In this document: positions 27,201-38,300 of the stretch, piece after piece | Layout of the letters: the number at the start of each line of letters is the position of its first letter | Numbering within the stretch: position 1 is the stretch's first letter | Origin: Pterois miles | Lineage: Eukaryota > Chordata > Actinopteri > Perciformes > Scorpaenidae | Reading direction: 5' to 3' | Length of the DNA: 64,000 nucleotides | Assembly: GCA_947000775.1 (NCBI GenBank) | Contig: CAMQGK010000634.1 | Location: forward strand, 20,453,501 to 20,517,500 | Position numbers and translations under genes: made by a program | The notes under the pieces: generated by a model | The model's input: only the letters and a program-made list of their open reading frames with translations | What the model was told of the DNA's origin: nothing | The model's database searches: none

Positions 27201-28438
27201 AAATATTAATATTTTACATACATGTTTTTCACTCTACATGTATGATTAGTTTTGCTTTTGACAGCTTACTGTCTGTGCACAGTTTACTTTTACGTGTGAA
27301 GTTTTGAGATTATTTTCACGGTCTCCGTCTCAAAGCAGATCCACAAGTGCATGCTGTGTTTAAATACTTGTGAAAAACTGAGACATCTGGGCTTTCGGCG
27401 AAATCATGTGTAATTTCAGAGTGGGAAAGACATTTTTCTAAATAGACAGAAGCTCGTCACCCCTTGATTACCAACTGTTTTACTGTTCAAGTTGATTGGT
27501 AGTTGTATGTAGATTAGAACAGGAATTTGTGGGTACCCAAATTACGCACAAATCATACACATTTGTAAATCTTTGTTATTGTAGATCATGTAATACATAT
27601 TTGTGACCATTTTGAGACTAATGTCACCCCATAATGTATTAAATTCCATTTCAGTCATTGATTAATGATGATTAGTGTACAAACAACATTTTTATATCAT
27701 TTCAAATGAATGTACTTCATGTTTGTGTTCATTCTGGTTTTCAGGAGGCCATCTGCAGCTCCCTGGAGGAGTACAACCAGCACATCGAGGAGCTGAAGCA
27801 GGAAATGGAGGAGGCCACGGAGAGCGCCAAACGCATCCGAGAAGACATCCAAGAAATGAGGAACAAATATGGCGTGGTGGATTCCCAAGAAAAGTGTGCC
27901 GCTTGTGACTTCCCATTGCTGAACAGGCCCTTCTATCTGTTCCTATGTGGACACATGTTCCACTATGACTGTTTGTTCCAGGTAACACTCCCAGGCTGCT
28001 GCCGTACTGCTTTATCAGTGTCAATATGTGCCACTGCTCACATAAGATGTTCTCTTTAGCTTTTCTTTACTTAGTAACAATCTTATTAATATGATCACGT
28101 TTGAAACTTAAACAAATTATACATTTTTTTCTACCTTCTAGGAAGTAACCCCTCACCTGACGGCCTATAAACAGAGTCGCCTGGAGGACCTGCAGAAAAA
28201 GCTGGCTGCAACCACACAATCCTCCAGGTCCCGTCACCGCCCGGTGCCCAAGGATGAAGGAGACACTTCCAGCCTGGGGAAGGGCAATGCAGGCACGAGT
28301 CGTGAGCAGATAAAATCAGACATGGACGACATCATTGCGTCTGAATGCGTGTACTGCGGCGAACTGATGATCAAGTCCATCGATAAGCCTTTCATTGATC
28401 CACAGAAATTTGAGGAGGAGAAATCCAGCTGGCTATGA
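21255..28438 (+). CDS. vps18: Vps18, core subunit of HOPS/CORVET, complete, 9 exons
   Basis: Exons: 21255-21357, 21496-21637, 21834-21925, 23074-23324, 24344-24697, 24841-26103, 26650-26859, 27745-27981, 28142-28438. The frame is continuous and gives 982 residues, close to human VPS18 (973). The N-terminal half is the beta-propeller/Pep3-Vps18 region. The middle, mainly the 1.26-kb exon 6, is the clathrin-repeat alpha-solenoid (for example RYLESAKCYALTQNYFEEIA). A coiled coil follows at about residues 810-848. A RING-H2 finger ends the protein, with C856, C859, C873, H875, H878, C881, C953 and C956; the last pair lies in a separate exon. Role (family knowledge): tethers late endosomes, lysosomes and autophagosomes through Rab7 or Rab5, together with Vps11, Vps16 and Vps33. 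The start MASILDEYEDSQ is the expected vertebrate N-terminus. Oddity: the intron after exon 2 has a GC donor. The exons are more GC-rich than the introns. Confidence 0.98.
21638..21643 (+). other. Non-canonical GC splice donor of vps18 intron 2
   Basis: Exon 2 must end at AG (21636-21637), followed by gcaagt, because only this joins in frame to exon 3 at 21834 (LLR-IDLAKP). The nearby GT donor at 21642 would put a TGA stop two codons into exon 3. AG|GCAAGT is the known consensus for the minor GC-AG class of introns. Confidence 0.9.
22043..22740 (+). mobile_element. hAT-like non-autonomous transposon in vps18 intron 3
   Basis: This 698-bp element begins TAGGGCTG and ends CAGCCCTA, with subterminal ATTAATC/GATTAA-type repeats and no coding capacity. 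Related copies lie at 7755-8370 (opposite orientation) and about 58865-59518. The flanks tttctatt and cctctatg agree at only 5 of 8 bases, so any target-site duplication is decayed. The hAT assignment is inferred from the short terminal repeats and the style of the element. Confidence 0.7.
26150..26545. repeat. LINE/SINE-like 3'-end repeat in vps18 intron 6
   Basis: Sequence in intron 6 resembles degenerate 3' untranslated ends of teleost non-LTR elements, seen in reverse orientation. I cannot assign a family. It carries no open frame related to a known protein. Confidence 0.35.
27031..27617. mobile_element. MITE with long terminal inverted repeats in vps18 intron 7
   Basis: The left arm (27031-27111, beginning TCTCAAAATGGTCACAAATG) is repeated in reverse complement at 27533-27617 with a few mismatches. 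The arms are about 80 bp and the element about 587 bp. The interior has no coding capacity. Its superfamily is unknown to me. Confidence 0.75.
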
Positions 28439-29600
28439 ACAAGGCCTCCTCTCCTCTCAATGTGAAAAGACATGACAGCCCAACATCTTATACGTCAATG
28501 ACACTGCACCATCCGTAGGACTGACCCATTCAGTGGATACAGACATTCACCTGATTGCCTGTTAGTAGTGCCTACTGTTGAAAACTGTTTCAGCTTCAGT
28601 TGTTCTTTCCAGAATACAGTACACTTATTTTGCTGTTGGCAGTATTTGAAGCTGATTTAAAGAGCTCTGCACTTGGTATGGGAATGTCCCATAAAAGATG
28701 GACATGGTTGGCCATTGTTCCAAGATTATGTGGTGAAGTAAAATATTTCCAGAGTTTTACAGTGCATACAATGTGCCTGAACCTCTGATTATAATGGTGG
28801 AAAAGAGATCAGAAGCTACGCATAGATATAACTGCACTATAAATCTGTTAACTACATTAGGTTATGCACTTGTTTTGTCTATTGGAAACATAACCTGCAC
28901 TTGGATAATATTCTGTGTCTCATTAGCTCAACCACTCCATTCTGCCGCTCTGTGTTCATCTTATGGTTAACGTGGGGCAGATTATCAAACTATTTCATAT
29001 ATTCATCGTTTTGCAGTTTAATTGTGGAACATTAAAGCTTGTCAGCACGGATGGACTGCTTATTCTTGTTGTTTAAATGTAATAAATACTTAACTTATGA
29101 TTTTAACTATCAGCAGGACTTACATGCATTACTTGCATTACACCTCCCTGGATTACGAAAACACCCATCATGTAGGGGAGCTGAAGCAGGACATAGACAA
29201 GACCATACTTAAGGTCTGGGTATAAGCTGTGGTAAACCGGTTTGGAAGATTTGAGTTAAGGTCACTGTGACACCATAAGTGACAATAAATGTTAATGCAT
29301 TTATACATAAGTAAATAAGTATGTAAGGAGTTCACTGTCAACACTTGACATAAGAATAATTTTATAATAGTCACATTTTACTCTGGGTATCCCAGCTGCC
29401 TCACCATACCTAAAACGGAGTTCCCGTCTAATGACGTCAGACGTAGCTCGGTAATCTTCGCAGTGAGCAGACCCTATTAATCGATATCGGAATTTGATCG
29501 ATGCATTTGTATTAGTTGCGCATATACGGCCCAAATCGACATATACGGCGAACGTGTACCTTAGTAAATTAGCGAAAAATATCTGTGGGATTTTTTTTTT
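28439..29600. other. vps18 3' UTR and vps18-ino80 intergenic DNA
   Basis: The vps18 3' UTR probably runs from the stop to about 29100, with AATAAA at 29081-29086. The remaining 500 bp up to the GC-richer ino80 promoter is unique AT-rich DNA. In human, DLL4 and CHAC1 lie between these neighbours; no trace of either is visible here. Confidence 0.55.
29081..29086 (+). terminator. Probable vps18 poly(A) signal
   Basis: AATAAA about 640 bp after the vps18 stop codon. A weaker ATTAAA occurs at about 29032. Both are plausible for the mRNA 3' end. Confidence 0.45.
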
Positions 29601-29857
29601 ACTGTTATGTCCTCTGAGACATCGACGAGCGAGCGTCCCTCTCTCTGCGATTGATTAAAACGCCTGCTCCTTGCTGTACCCTCGCCATGGCGTCGTGTCT
29701 CTGCTCTCTCAGTAACAGAAAGTGGCCGCCTCTCTGCTGTTGCTGCCGACTCAAAGCTCACAGACTCGCTCGGCGCCTCCAACCGCCATTTTGGAGTCAG
29801 AGAACTGAGAGTCGGCAGCAGCGGAGAGAGAGACGAAAAGGGGGACACGGGGCCGAG
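29600..29857 (+). promoter_or_regulatory. ino80: ino80 promoter and first non-coding exon
   Basis: This segment is locally richer in GC and CpG than its surroundings, lacks a TATA box and ends in a good donor, ggccgag|gtgaga, at 29857/29858. Two YY1-like motifs are present: CCGCCATTTTGG at 29783-29794 inside the exon and AAGATGGCCG at about 29903, in the intron. The exact transcription start is not visible. It is assigned to ino80 because of its position, its strand and the matching acceptors downstream. Confidence 0.5.
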
Positions 29858-30984
29858 GTGAGAGACTCCATGGTGGATGTTATGGCGAAGGAGCAATGGG
29901 GGAAGATGGCCGGGAGGGAGAAAGAATTAAAACATGGGGATCATTCGTTCACCAGGCAACCCGAGTCCCCGCTCGTATCCGCTACAAGGGTACGAGAGGC
30001 GCGGGCGGTGGGCCTTGCTGTCGCTGCATTGCGACTAGCCTGTTTAAGAATTGCAATTAAACCAATATCATCTTAATACATTGTTTAGGTAGGGAGGTGG
30101 TGGCCTTAAAGAGACAGAGCCGATTTGAATACTTCATATTAATGGTGTGAGAGGACGTCTGTGTTAAAACGAGTGTTTGATAAGCTAACGTTTATAACGA
30201 AAAGCTACATTAGGGAAGCGGTAGCAAGAGGCTGTCGTAACAAAGGCTAGATGTTTAGGAAATCAACTACCAACGCGAATTGATATCTTTAACGTAGTTT
30301 ACTTAAAGCAGTAAGCTGTCAGTGTGTGTCAAGCACCTTGACCCTTTCCTATCAACGACAGGAGGCAATGCTGCCTGCGCTTACACGGCTAAGCAGCTAA
30401 CGGTCGTTAGCCCGCAAGCTACAGCCCAGTGCACCATCCAAGGTTAGCTAGCAAACACTGGCTAACGCTAGCATGGATTTGCTAGCTAGCTAGCTAATCA
30501 TAAATAACGTCGCTTAAGCAAAAGAAGATAAATATTATTGATAATAACACACCTCTTTGGTTTCTTTCATTTTAAAAGAGGGCCAACTCTTGCTTTGACT
30601 TTGTTTTGTCATCCTCTCACACGAAACAGTAAACTTAGCTCAGAAAGTAAAGTGAATATGTAATGAGTAGTAATTACATGTGACACCGTCAAAACAGTCA
30701 CTGAGAAATGAAATCATGACTTAGACTATGCAGCAATACTTAGCCACTAAGACATTTATAGTGAAACTGGTGAAATGAAACTTTATTTTTCCAGTCTGAC
30801 CTACTAACAAAGTGAAGTGACTGTTATGAAATTAGTAACATTATGCAGTACAATGGCTTTTTGTGTGTTGTAAAAACATGACAAAAACGACTCTTGTTGG
30901 AAAAAGCAGAGATGATCCAGCCAGTGCATTTTCTTCAGTTAAGTATTAACATTATAAACATGATAGCAAATCATGTACAACTGA

Positions 30985-31042
30985 AAAACTGAATTTCCCC
31001 ACTGTGGGACTAATAAAGGAATATCTTTCTTTCTTTCTGAAA
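30985..31042 (+). mobile_element. 5'-truncated SINE tail
   Basis: ACTGAATTTCCCCACTGTGG, TAATAAAGGAATATC and (TTTC)n match the SINE 3' tail. Nothing of the SINE body precedes it. Confidence 0.75.
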
Positions 31043-31162
31043 AGGCCTAGTAATGCTGCACGAGCAGTTGTTTCTTCCTGTTTTTTTTTTTAAACATTTA
31101 GACAAAATATTTTATTGTGGAAAAATTCCTTGAAAATCATGAGCACTCACATTGTCAAATAA

Positions 31163-31275
31163 TTAAATAATTAATTTAATTATTATTATTATATTATATA
31201 TTTATATTTATAAATATATATATTATATATATATATTATATATTATATTATATTATATTATATTTATATATTTAA
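31163..31275. repeat. AT-rich low-complexity tract
   Basis: Composed almost only of TATA, ATTA and ATAT units, about 110 bp, inside the ino80 5' intron. Confidence 0.9.
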
Positions 31276-31811
31276 TAATTAAATAATGGATTTAATATAG
31301 ATATTTTATGTAGAAGGGTGTTTTAAACTCCATTTATTGTACAAATATGAAATGTTTTTGCTCTACTTTGATGTAACATATTTTTGAATGTAGGCGATGG
31401 ATTTTCAGATATATGAGATGAAAAATATGACATAAAGTGTTTTATATGCTTTATCAAATTGTGAATTGTTTGTGGATGTTTTTATCATACTGGTGGATGA
31501 ACTACGCCTGCCATCACAGAGCTTGTTTGCTTATTGGTGTGCTTTTATGTATATATATGAGTATGGTTTCCATTTTTTCAAACATTTTGACCTGACAAAG
31601 ATCCAAGCAGGATTTAAACATAGTCAATAAAACTATTGTGGTATGGCGTAGTTTGCAGGCGTTACCTTTTTCTTTACTGACTCTGATAGCTTTGCACCCA
31701 AGTGATGTGTGTATAATTAATCTTCTTCAAAAGAGCACTTGTTCCCTATAAAAACTCGTAATTATTATCCCATGGATATGAGTGTGTGTGACTGTGGGCT
31801 TCTTTTTACAG

Positions 31812-31877
31812 GGTATTTTCACCATTGTCTGATCTGTAATCCTGGAATCAAGAACAATGGCATCCATCACTGAGAAG
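31812..31877 (+). other. ino80: Probable second 5'-UTR exon of ino80, with a small upstream ORF
   Basis: The acceptor ttttacag is followed by 66 bp and a strong donor, gag aag|gtaggt. The exon contains ATG at 31857 opening a 7-codon frame, MASITEK. Spliced to the next acceptor (32283/32284), this frame meets TAA at once. It is therefore read as an upstream ORF, not as the Ino80 start. Joining to an acceptor at about 32320 would instead keep it in frame, but that site lacks a good pyrimidine tract. Confidence 0.45.
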
Positions 31878-32323
31878 GTAGGTCCACTGTTTATACTGCA
31901 TTTTTTTCAATGAAATCTGCCAGTCCCATACTGCATGCCCAGCTATTGGAGGACAGTGTCGTTACCATGACAAAGTTTGAGATGTAGGCTGTGATCGAGT
32001 GGTGTGGATCCAGGTTAGAAGGAGAATATCTCCCTCATCACAGACTAGCTGGGAAAAATCTGGATTGAGAAAATGAAGGCAAAACTGTTTATGAGCCTTT
32101 CCTGAACCATTTGCAAATCTTTAACTTTCATGCCTCCTGTTGCTGCTATGGTTTAGGTGACTTAAACAAAGTTGCAGAGCTTTACTCATCCCATAGTTAA
32201 CAGTGTCACGTGTTGCAGATTCTGACCTTGAGCCATCTGCCTCTCCCCCTCTTTCTATCTCCTCTGTACTTTTCTCTGTGCAGTAAAAGTTACTGCCCTG
32301 CTGGGCAGAGGTGTGTGTAGTGC

Positions 32324-35300
32324 ATGGCATCAGGGCAGGGTGGCCGACTGGAGGCTGGGGCATCAGGGAGCTCCGGCCTGGCCAAACCTCTCTACCTGCA
32401 GCGCTTGGAAAGATCCCTGAGGTTGGACAGTTTCCTGCGCCAGACTGCTGCCATCTTCAACGGAGACATAACCAGGTAAAGGAGTTGGGGTGTGCATACA
32501 CTTCACTTTAGACTCAGGTTTGTTCCTGAAAACATTCAGGGATCAGTTTCAGTAGGTGCTACGGTTCAAAGGTGGCCCATGCTTGGATGTAGAGATCCGT
32601 TCTGTCAATGCGTTTTTGTTGGTATGGGGTTGCAAGATTGAACCAACTGCAGCTAAATGAATTTAAAAAACACTGTGCATTGTGACAATCTTTCATCCTA
32701 TGTCTAGACCATTCAACAGTCAGGTCATTAGTAGCTAATGTTCTAACACAGCATGTCCCCCTGTCATGGATACGGTGTTTATACTACCAGATACACACCC
32801 AAAGAGAAGATTTGATATATATAGGATGCAAAGAGTCGGCTTACAGCTACATACTTCTCATGTTCTAGTGAGGACAGCGATGACAGCGATGGTGCACTGG
32901 GGACAGGGCTATCCCTGGATCCCTCACTCACTCAGCATGCAGCTTTGACAGTGAAGAGTGAGCCGTGTGAGCAAGGGGATGGGCTGTCAGAGGGAAAGCC
33001 TCTCAACGGAGTTCTGCTGCAGAGTAAAGGTAAGATACATACAATGTAATATTTCTGTAATTCACATGTTACTACATACTTCCACTGGTGTCATTTAATG
33101 ATGATTTTCCCCTGTAAACCCCATAGACCAGAAGGCAGATAAGGCTAGCCTCTACAATTTCTCCAAGCTGAAGAAGAACAGGAAGTGGCTTAAGGTATTT
33201 GTTATTTGTTGATTAATAGATTATGCAAATAATGAATAGATTGATAGATAAAGATCATTACCGGTGTTGTTGCTCCCTGTACTCCATTGTTCAGAACTTT
33301 TTATACATTTATACATACGTGCACCCTCAGCTTCCTTTAACCATGTACCTCTGTCTCCTGCAGAATATCCTGCTGAGTGACGACACCACAGACTCGGACA
33401 CAGACTCAGATGACTCCGACTTCAGTTTGTCCCGGGAGGAGCTGCATGACATGCTGAGGCTCCATCGCTACACAAGGCAGCATCAGAGCAAGTTCCACTC
33501 TGATCGGGAGGTACAAACGCACACTCGCATAAACACAGTGTCTGGTAGTATTAAGAATTTCTCTGACGTTTTTATGCAATGTCATTACTGTGTTTTTTTG
33601 TCCTGCAGCTTCACCAATATCAGTATTACAGCACTGGACTCCTCTCTACCCATGATCCCTTCTATGAGCAACAGCGCCACCTACTGGGCCCGAAGAAGAA
33701 GAAAATCAAAGATGAGAAAAAATTCAAGGGTAAAGACAACAAAAAACAAATCTGTGGGATCTGTTGGAGTCGTGATTATGTCAGTGCCCTGAGGAAAAAC
33801 AAGCTGAGTAATTATTGGAATAGTTGACAAAATTTGATCACTGACATGCTTTTTTTCACTTAGCCAAACTGAAAAAGGTGAAGAAAAAGAAGAAACGGGG
33901 AGAAGGAGACTTTCTGGATGACGGGCGCCCTTATATCACCAAGATCTTCGCTAAGTTTTCCCATGATGCTCCACTGCCCATGGTGAAGAAGAAACATCTC
34001 ACCATTGAGCAGCTGAATGCACGACGACGCAAAGTCTGGCTCACCATTGCTAAAAAGGAGATTCCCAAGGTTTGTGTGGCGACACTAATAAAGATTAATG
34101 CTCACAAATTTTCATTTTTTGGTGGAAAAATCAGTACCATTTTAAAGGCCGTAATTATCCTGTTGTACCTATTTTGCAGTCGTTCAAGCAGAAGACCTCT
34201 GCTAAGAATTTAGTACTGACCAATGCTAAAAAGGTAAGTCAAGTGAATACATTACTGTGTTGTTAAAATCAAATTTTAAGGGTAAATTGTAGATTAAATC
34301 CAATATTTAACCTCTGCTTGTTTGTCCCAGTTGGCTCATCAGTGCATGAGAGAGGTTCGGCGTGCAGCGATCCAGGCCCAGAAGAACTGCAAGGAGACGT
34401 TACCGCGGGCTCGCCGCCTCACCAAGGAGATGATGCTTTACTGGAAGAAATATGACAAAGTGGAGAAGGAGCACAGGAAAAGGGCGGAGAAAGAAGCTCT
34501 GGAGCAACGTAAACTAGACGAAGAGATGAGAGAAGTAGGTGCAATGGAAACTGAAATACTCAAAAAGAAAAGTTTTAAATTGTAAAGATTGCAAATACAT
34601 GATAGTGGTGATATAAAAGCATGTTTTTTTTTTCTCTGCATTCCTCTGTCTCTCACAGGCCAAGCGTCAGCAGCGTAAACTCAATTTCCTCATCACCCAG
34701 ACGGAGCTGTATGCTCATTTCATGGGTGGTAAAGCCAGCACCGGGGGTCCAGAAGGAGACACGTCTCAGGAGGAAATTCTGAGGAAGTTGGAAGATACTG
34801 CAGCGCACAGACAGATTGACATTGGAGGAGGCGTAATGGTCAACATGGGACAGGAGGACTACGGTATGAACAGCTCAGTCAAATTCATTCTGTTACTGGA
34901 GCAGAGTCAGTTAAGAACTCAATTTTGAGGGATGATGTAAATATATCTTGAGTCCCATGACAAGCTGTGGAGCAATTATCCAGAAATATGTCGGCATCAA
35001 ATGAAATGCCAAATGGACCATTTATCATTATATTTATTGCCTCTTTGGCTTATTTTCTCTCTGTAGATTATATTTCATGCTTTTCCCTCCCCACACTTCT
35101 CCTGCTGTTGAGCTTGGGGATATCATATTATCACTACCAATTGCAATCTACTGTTTGCTAATGATGATATTCTACCTTTGTTGAATGCTCAATTCTGACT
35201 GGTCAATCACGGCATTCTACGGTCTGTTACGGACCATTTTTCTGTCAAATTATTGATTTCTTAAGTCAGAAGCTATGTACTAAGTAGAATAATGTACAGC

Positions 35301-38300
35301 GAGCGGGTCATTGTCATGAAATAAACCCCCCTGTCTGGATTTTTTTCACAATGACTGCTTCGCTGTATAAGAAGAAGAAGAAGAAGATCAACCTTTATTC
35401 GTCCCACAGTGGGGAAATTCAATTTACACTCTGTTTTTTAACTTATACATGGTACATGCACACAAACACACACACACATGCAGTAATGGAGAGATGTCAG
35501 AGTGATGGGGCTGCTCCTGACAAGCGCCCCGAGCAGTTGGGGGTTTGGTGCCTTGCTCAGGGGCACCTCGGCAGTGCCCAAGAGGTAAACTGGCACCTCT
35601 CCAGCTACCAGTTCACACTCAGTTTTTGGTCCATGTCAGGACTTGAACCGGTGACCCTCCGGTTCCCAAGCCAACTCCCTACAGACTGAGCTACTGCCGC
35701 CCCCATAATATCCCTTAGTTATTTTTCATCTTAATTACAAAATACATGCTAATATTTTCTTTTAGAATTGTTTTAGGCTTTGGGATTGAATTGGATTTTT
35801 GTTTTATGCAATTTCAGATAGCGATTACTACAAAGCGCAGGCCTTAAGGAATGCCAAAGAAGCCTACCAGATTCATCAAGAGAGAGTAAGTTGACACATG
35901 CACAGCCTCAGAGGTGCGCTCATCCCACACACACATATTTCGTCCATACTACTGCTAATCTCAAAATCTCTCCCTGTAGACGCGAATGTTTGATGAGGAG
36001 GCAAAGGACAGTCGCTGCGCATCGCTACACGCGGCTGTTGGCTCATCCTCGGGCGCCGGCTCTGGGTTCGGAGAGAGCTACAGCCTCTCCAACCCGTCCA
36101 TCCATGCAGGCGAAGAGATTCCTCAGCCCACCATCTTCAATGGCAAACTCAAGGGTTACCAGCTAAAGGGCATGAACTGGCTGGCCAACCTCTACGAACA
36201 GGTATCTCTGACGATAGAGGTCTGTGTGGGTGTGCATGGGCGATATTAGTGTCGTTAATTTATGGCATTATTTTTGCCGGTGTTTCTCTAGAAACACTGG
36301 CACTAGGCTAGAAGTATGAATTGCTAAAAGATGCTCAATACTGCTGTTTTATTGAGGGTATACTGAAAATATAACATTTGAATAACCTGGATTTATCTGC
36401 ACTCACATGGTCTGAAACCACTAGCATAATATATAAATTCCAGTGTTTTTTTTTGGTCAGCAGTTGTTACGTATGGATGCTCGGTTTTATATTTCTGAAT
36501 CAATTCAAACTGTGTTTTTTTGGCATTCAAATGTTTCCATATTTTTATGTGCTTATATAGTCGCATTGAATGATTAATTTCCCTTCTGCTTTCCGCTCTC
36601 TGCAGGGAATCAATGGAATCCTGGCAGATGAGATGGGACTGGGGAAGACGGTTCAGAGTATCGCCCTGTTGGCACACTTAGCAGAGGTGAGAGAAAGAGC
36701 AGCACCAAGCCAAAGGCTTTCATTCATCACATACTTTCAGAGAGCTTTGTGGAATATTCAATTGTCTCTGCTGTTGTTACAGACCTATGAAAACATCTAA
36801 CATCCAGCTTCTTTGTGCACCTGCATCCTTTAAAGGGTCCCTTGTTCCTGGCTGTGCATTTCATCGAATGACTCATTATTTGTTGTGAATCAGCTGATTT
36901 AGATCGTTTTGGTCTCAGGACACCAAAAGGAGAAAAAGTGGAACTTTGGGGGGAAACGGTGTATTTTTCAGCGTTGAGCTATCGCTGACAGGAAGATGCA
37001 TGTCGTGTTCCTTCAGGGCTTCCTGTTATCACAACATACAAAGAGCACCTGTTGTTTAGGGTTGACGACGTGCTCTCTTTTCTTGTTCGTGCACAGAGAG
37101 ACAACATCTGGGGTCCGTTCCTGATCATCTCCCCTGCATCCACGCTCAACAACTGGCATCAGGAGTTCACCCGCTTCGTGCCCAAATTCAAGGTGAGAGA
37201 ATCCTTGACGCTGTGGGCGGAAGCATCTGCAAAAACACGTCCGCAGGAATCCTGGCATCCTCATTTCTACTGTTCTCTAGTTGTTTTCACTCCTCATTGA
37301 ACACAGTGCGGCTTTGCCCTTGTCAGAAATGTTGTCAAACATCTGAGAACGACTGTAGTGAGGATAAAGGGCTCAAGATTGCGAGTATGTCTCGAACTAT
37401 CCATTAGGGGACAGTATTGTACAAGGACATGACTCCAAAGCTTGTTGAGTGGCTCCACTTGTAAAGTCTTTTAGCATGTCTTAACTGGCCTCTGACAGGC
37501 TGCGTGCTTTCTGGAACGTTAAAAAAAAAAAGATTCATCAGACGAACCGATATGTCGGCTACGCTTGCCTGCACACTCACACACACTATAATATGCATAA
37601 CTCTTTGCCATGCTCAGCACTCAACTATGCCCGTTTTCTCGGCGAGTTTGAAAATAAATCAATTCCAGTCTGTTTCGCTAATGAGGTGTGAAAAGACCCT
37701 ATTACACAATTTGGAGATAAGCTTCCTGAACACTCAAAAGCAAGACTGACTGAAAACAATGGAATACCAGCACGTGTTGAGTGATGTAATGATGTGTAAA
37801 TCTTTTCACATCACATCAACAAGTCAGCGGCTGAAGCCATGATTCACTGTGATGCTATGCCTAAATGTTTCCCCTGGGAACTCATTCTGTAGCTCTGTTT
37901 TCATTCCATCGCAATGTGGAAATATTAGCGCTTTAGTTTGACAGACCTCTTGTTTTAACTTTACCGATTTGCCCGTCAGGTGCTGCCATACTGGGGGAAT
38001 CCTCACGATCGCAAGGTGATTCGGAAATTTTGGAGCCAGGTATGCAAGAGACGATTATGAACACAGAGCTGGGTATTTGCTCGATAAATGGCCTTCATGG
38101 TTTTCTTCTTCTTCTAGTCCATAACTCTGTCTCTATCTTTGTTTGTCTGCATTTGAATAGAAAACCCTGTACACGCAAAACGCACCGTTCCATGTGGTGA
38201 TCACAAGCTACCAGCTGGTGGTCCAGGACGTCAAGTACTTTCAGAGGGTCAAATGGCAGTACATGGTTCTGGATGAGGCCCAGGCGCTGAAAAGCAGCAC

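Larger units (their letters stand above)
29858..31811 (+). other. ino80 5' intron 1
   Basis: It contains GCTAGC-rich short repeats (about 30380-30500), a 5'-truncated SINE tail (30985-31042) and an AT-rich stretch (31163-31275). No gene is seen. Confidence 0.5.
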
